Positions 63,560 through 64,000 of a stretch of DNA of 64,000 nt are shown piece by piece. Under the pieces are notes generated by a model. The model searched no databases and was not told where the DNA came from. It worked only from the letters and a program-made list of their open reading frames with translations. Made by a program: the position numbers and the translations under genes. The DNA is taken from positions 86,776-150,775 of the forward strand of contig CAZGEG010000008.1 of assembly GCA_964524835.1 (NCBI GenBank), read 5' to 3'. Positions within the stretch are counted from its first letter, which is position 1, and each line of letters starts with the position of its first letter. This DNA comes from JACRCG01 sp964524835 (GTDB taxonomy: Bacteria; Desulfobacterota; Desulfuromonadia; Geobacterales; Pseudopelobacteraceae).

Positions 63560-63826
63560 CTACTTATGGCAGCCCTTGCAGTTTGTGGGACCCTTCTTCA
63601 TATCGGTATGGCACCCCTTGCAGCTTTTATGGGCATACTCCTTGCCAAACCCTTCAATCTTGCCGGACTCTTTCTCATGGCACTTTTTGCAGTCCCCAAC
63701 CGCCGCTGCGTGTGCCTTGTGATCAAAGTTGACCTCTTTTTTCATCTTGATCGATTCAGGGGCAGCGGCAAAAGCGGTTCCTGTGAAGGCGACGAGGGCA
63801 ATCAGTGCGACAAATGTTCTTTTCAT
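63560..63826 (-). CDS. Triheme cytochrome c7, PpcA family
   Basis: 88 residues: signal peptide (MKRTFVALIALVAFTGTAFA) and a mature domain of about 68 residues with three CXXCH motifs (CKKCH, CKGCH, CKGCH) and FDHKAH giving a distal His ligand. Close to PpcA (KIEGFGKE, KSCKGCH, KKGPTNC). A periplasmic electron shuttle between inner membrane and outer-surface conduits in Geobacter. Has its own promoter and terminator. Confidence 0.95.
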   Translation of the reverse strand: MKRTFVALIALVAFTGTAFAAAPESIKMKKEVNFDHKAHAAAVGDCKKCHEKESGKIEGFGKEYAHKSCKGCHTDMKKGPTNCKGCHK

Positions 63827-63870
63827 GTGTGGCTCCTTTGAATCTGTTATAAAATGACTTCAGAAGTGAA

Positions 63871-63898
63871 ATTGTATACAGCCTCGAGACTTTGTCAA
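63871..63898 (-). promoter_or_regulatory. Promoter of the triheme cytochrome gene
   Basis: Minus strand TTGACA (63893-63898), 16-base spacer, TACAAT (63871-63876), 45 bases upstream of the start. The -35 is about 48 bases from the intron-like end. Confidence 0.7.
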
Positions 63899-63945
63899 CA
63901 CGATGACGAAAAAAACATCAAATATCCTGCCTCCCTCCGGACAAT

Positions 63946-64000
63946 ATCGGGTAGGAGGCGGAATTACTTCCGCCGTCCTCCCACACCACCGTGCGTACGG
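63946..64000 (-). mobile_element. 3' end of a probable group II intron (cut by window edge)
   Basis: Minus-strand reading from 64000: CGTACGCACGGTGGTGTGGG resembles the 3' half of domain V and its follow-on; GGCGGAAGTAATTCCGCC (63957-63974) makes a domain VI-like hairpin; and CCTACCCGAT ends at 63946 like a group II 3' splice end. The reverse transcriptase would lie beyond the right edge. Confidence 0.6.

Overview
The window looks like a chromosome segment of a Geobacteraceae bacterium (Geobacter or a close relative). The evidence is a 27-heme c-type cytochrome beside a large chemotaxis operon, a triheme cytochrome c7 of the PpcA kind, indolepyruvate:ferredoxin oxidoreductase with phenylacetate-CoA ligase, a FeoB operon with its own DtxR-type regulator, and many response-regulator and PilZ proteins. 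The assignment rests on gene content and remembered gene order, not on a database search.

Layout. 1-3981 (minus): iorA-iorB-carbonic anhydrase-paaK (paaK runs off the left edge). 4202-12589: an accessory block of about 8.4 kb. It is bounded on the left by a nearly perfect 376-base copy of the start of nadB and on the right by the intact nadB. It holds a REP-associated (RAYT-type) transposase element, a family 2 glycosyltransferase cut by that element, a TMTC-like membrane protein with TPRs, a decayed stretch, a secreted beta-helix-like protein, and a HipBA pair whose HipA lacks two metal-binding residues. 12590-15139 (plus): nadB, chorismate mutase, a free-standing DAHP-synthase regulatory domain and rpsT. 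15166-37357 (minus): a long co-directional series, read from right to left: miaB, glnS, era, der, then a chemotaxis operon (DUF4388/receiver protein, CheY, CheA, ExeA-like ATPase, CheW, CheY, CheW, HEAT protein, CheR, CheB), the 27-heme cytochrome, leuS, lptE and holA.

37511-53499 is mixed housekeeping: a YrfG-like nucleotidase, a YtxH protein, a flavoprotein, a Tim44-like protein, recB, a PilZ protein, a DUF1858 protein, coaD, rsmD, pal, clpB and an aminotransferase. It ends with a 97-residue AhpD-like gene carrying an in-frame UGA. This is the most notable find: the UGA completes a CxxU motif and is followed, at the expected distance, by a perfect 7-bp hairpin with a GGUC loop, so it reads as an unannotated selenoprotein. 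53616-56947 (minus) is an iron operon (fur, feoB, a Cys-rich mini-protein, a DtxR-FeoA fusion) with two Fur-box-like sites. 57028-63826 carries a DUF815 ATPase, metF, a YkgJ-type protein, a four-S1-domain protein, htpG, a PH-domain protein and the triheme cytochrome. The right edge (63946-64000) looks like the 3' end of a group II intron on the minus strand.

How the parts fit: ior/paaK points to anaerobic aromatic amino-acid or aryl-acid metabolism; the multiheme cytochromes point to extracellular or periplasmic electron transfer; the che operon is physically joined to the 27-heme cytochrome gene by a 27-base gap, suggesting co-expression; Fur, FeoB and DtxR-FeoA form a ferrous-iron uptake unit. 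No tRNA, rRNA or CRISPR array was seen.
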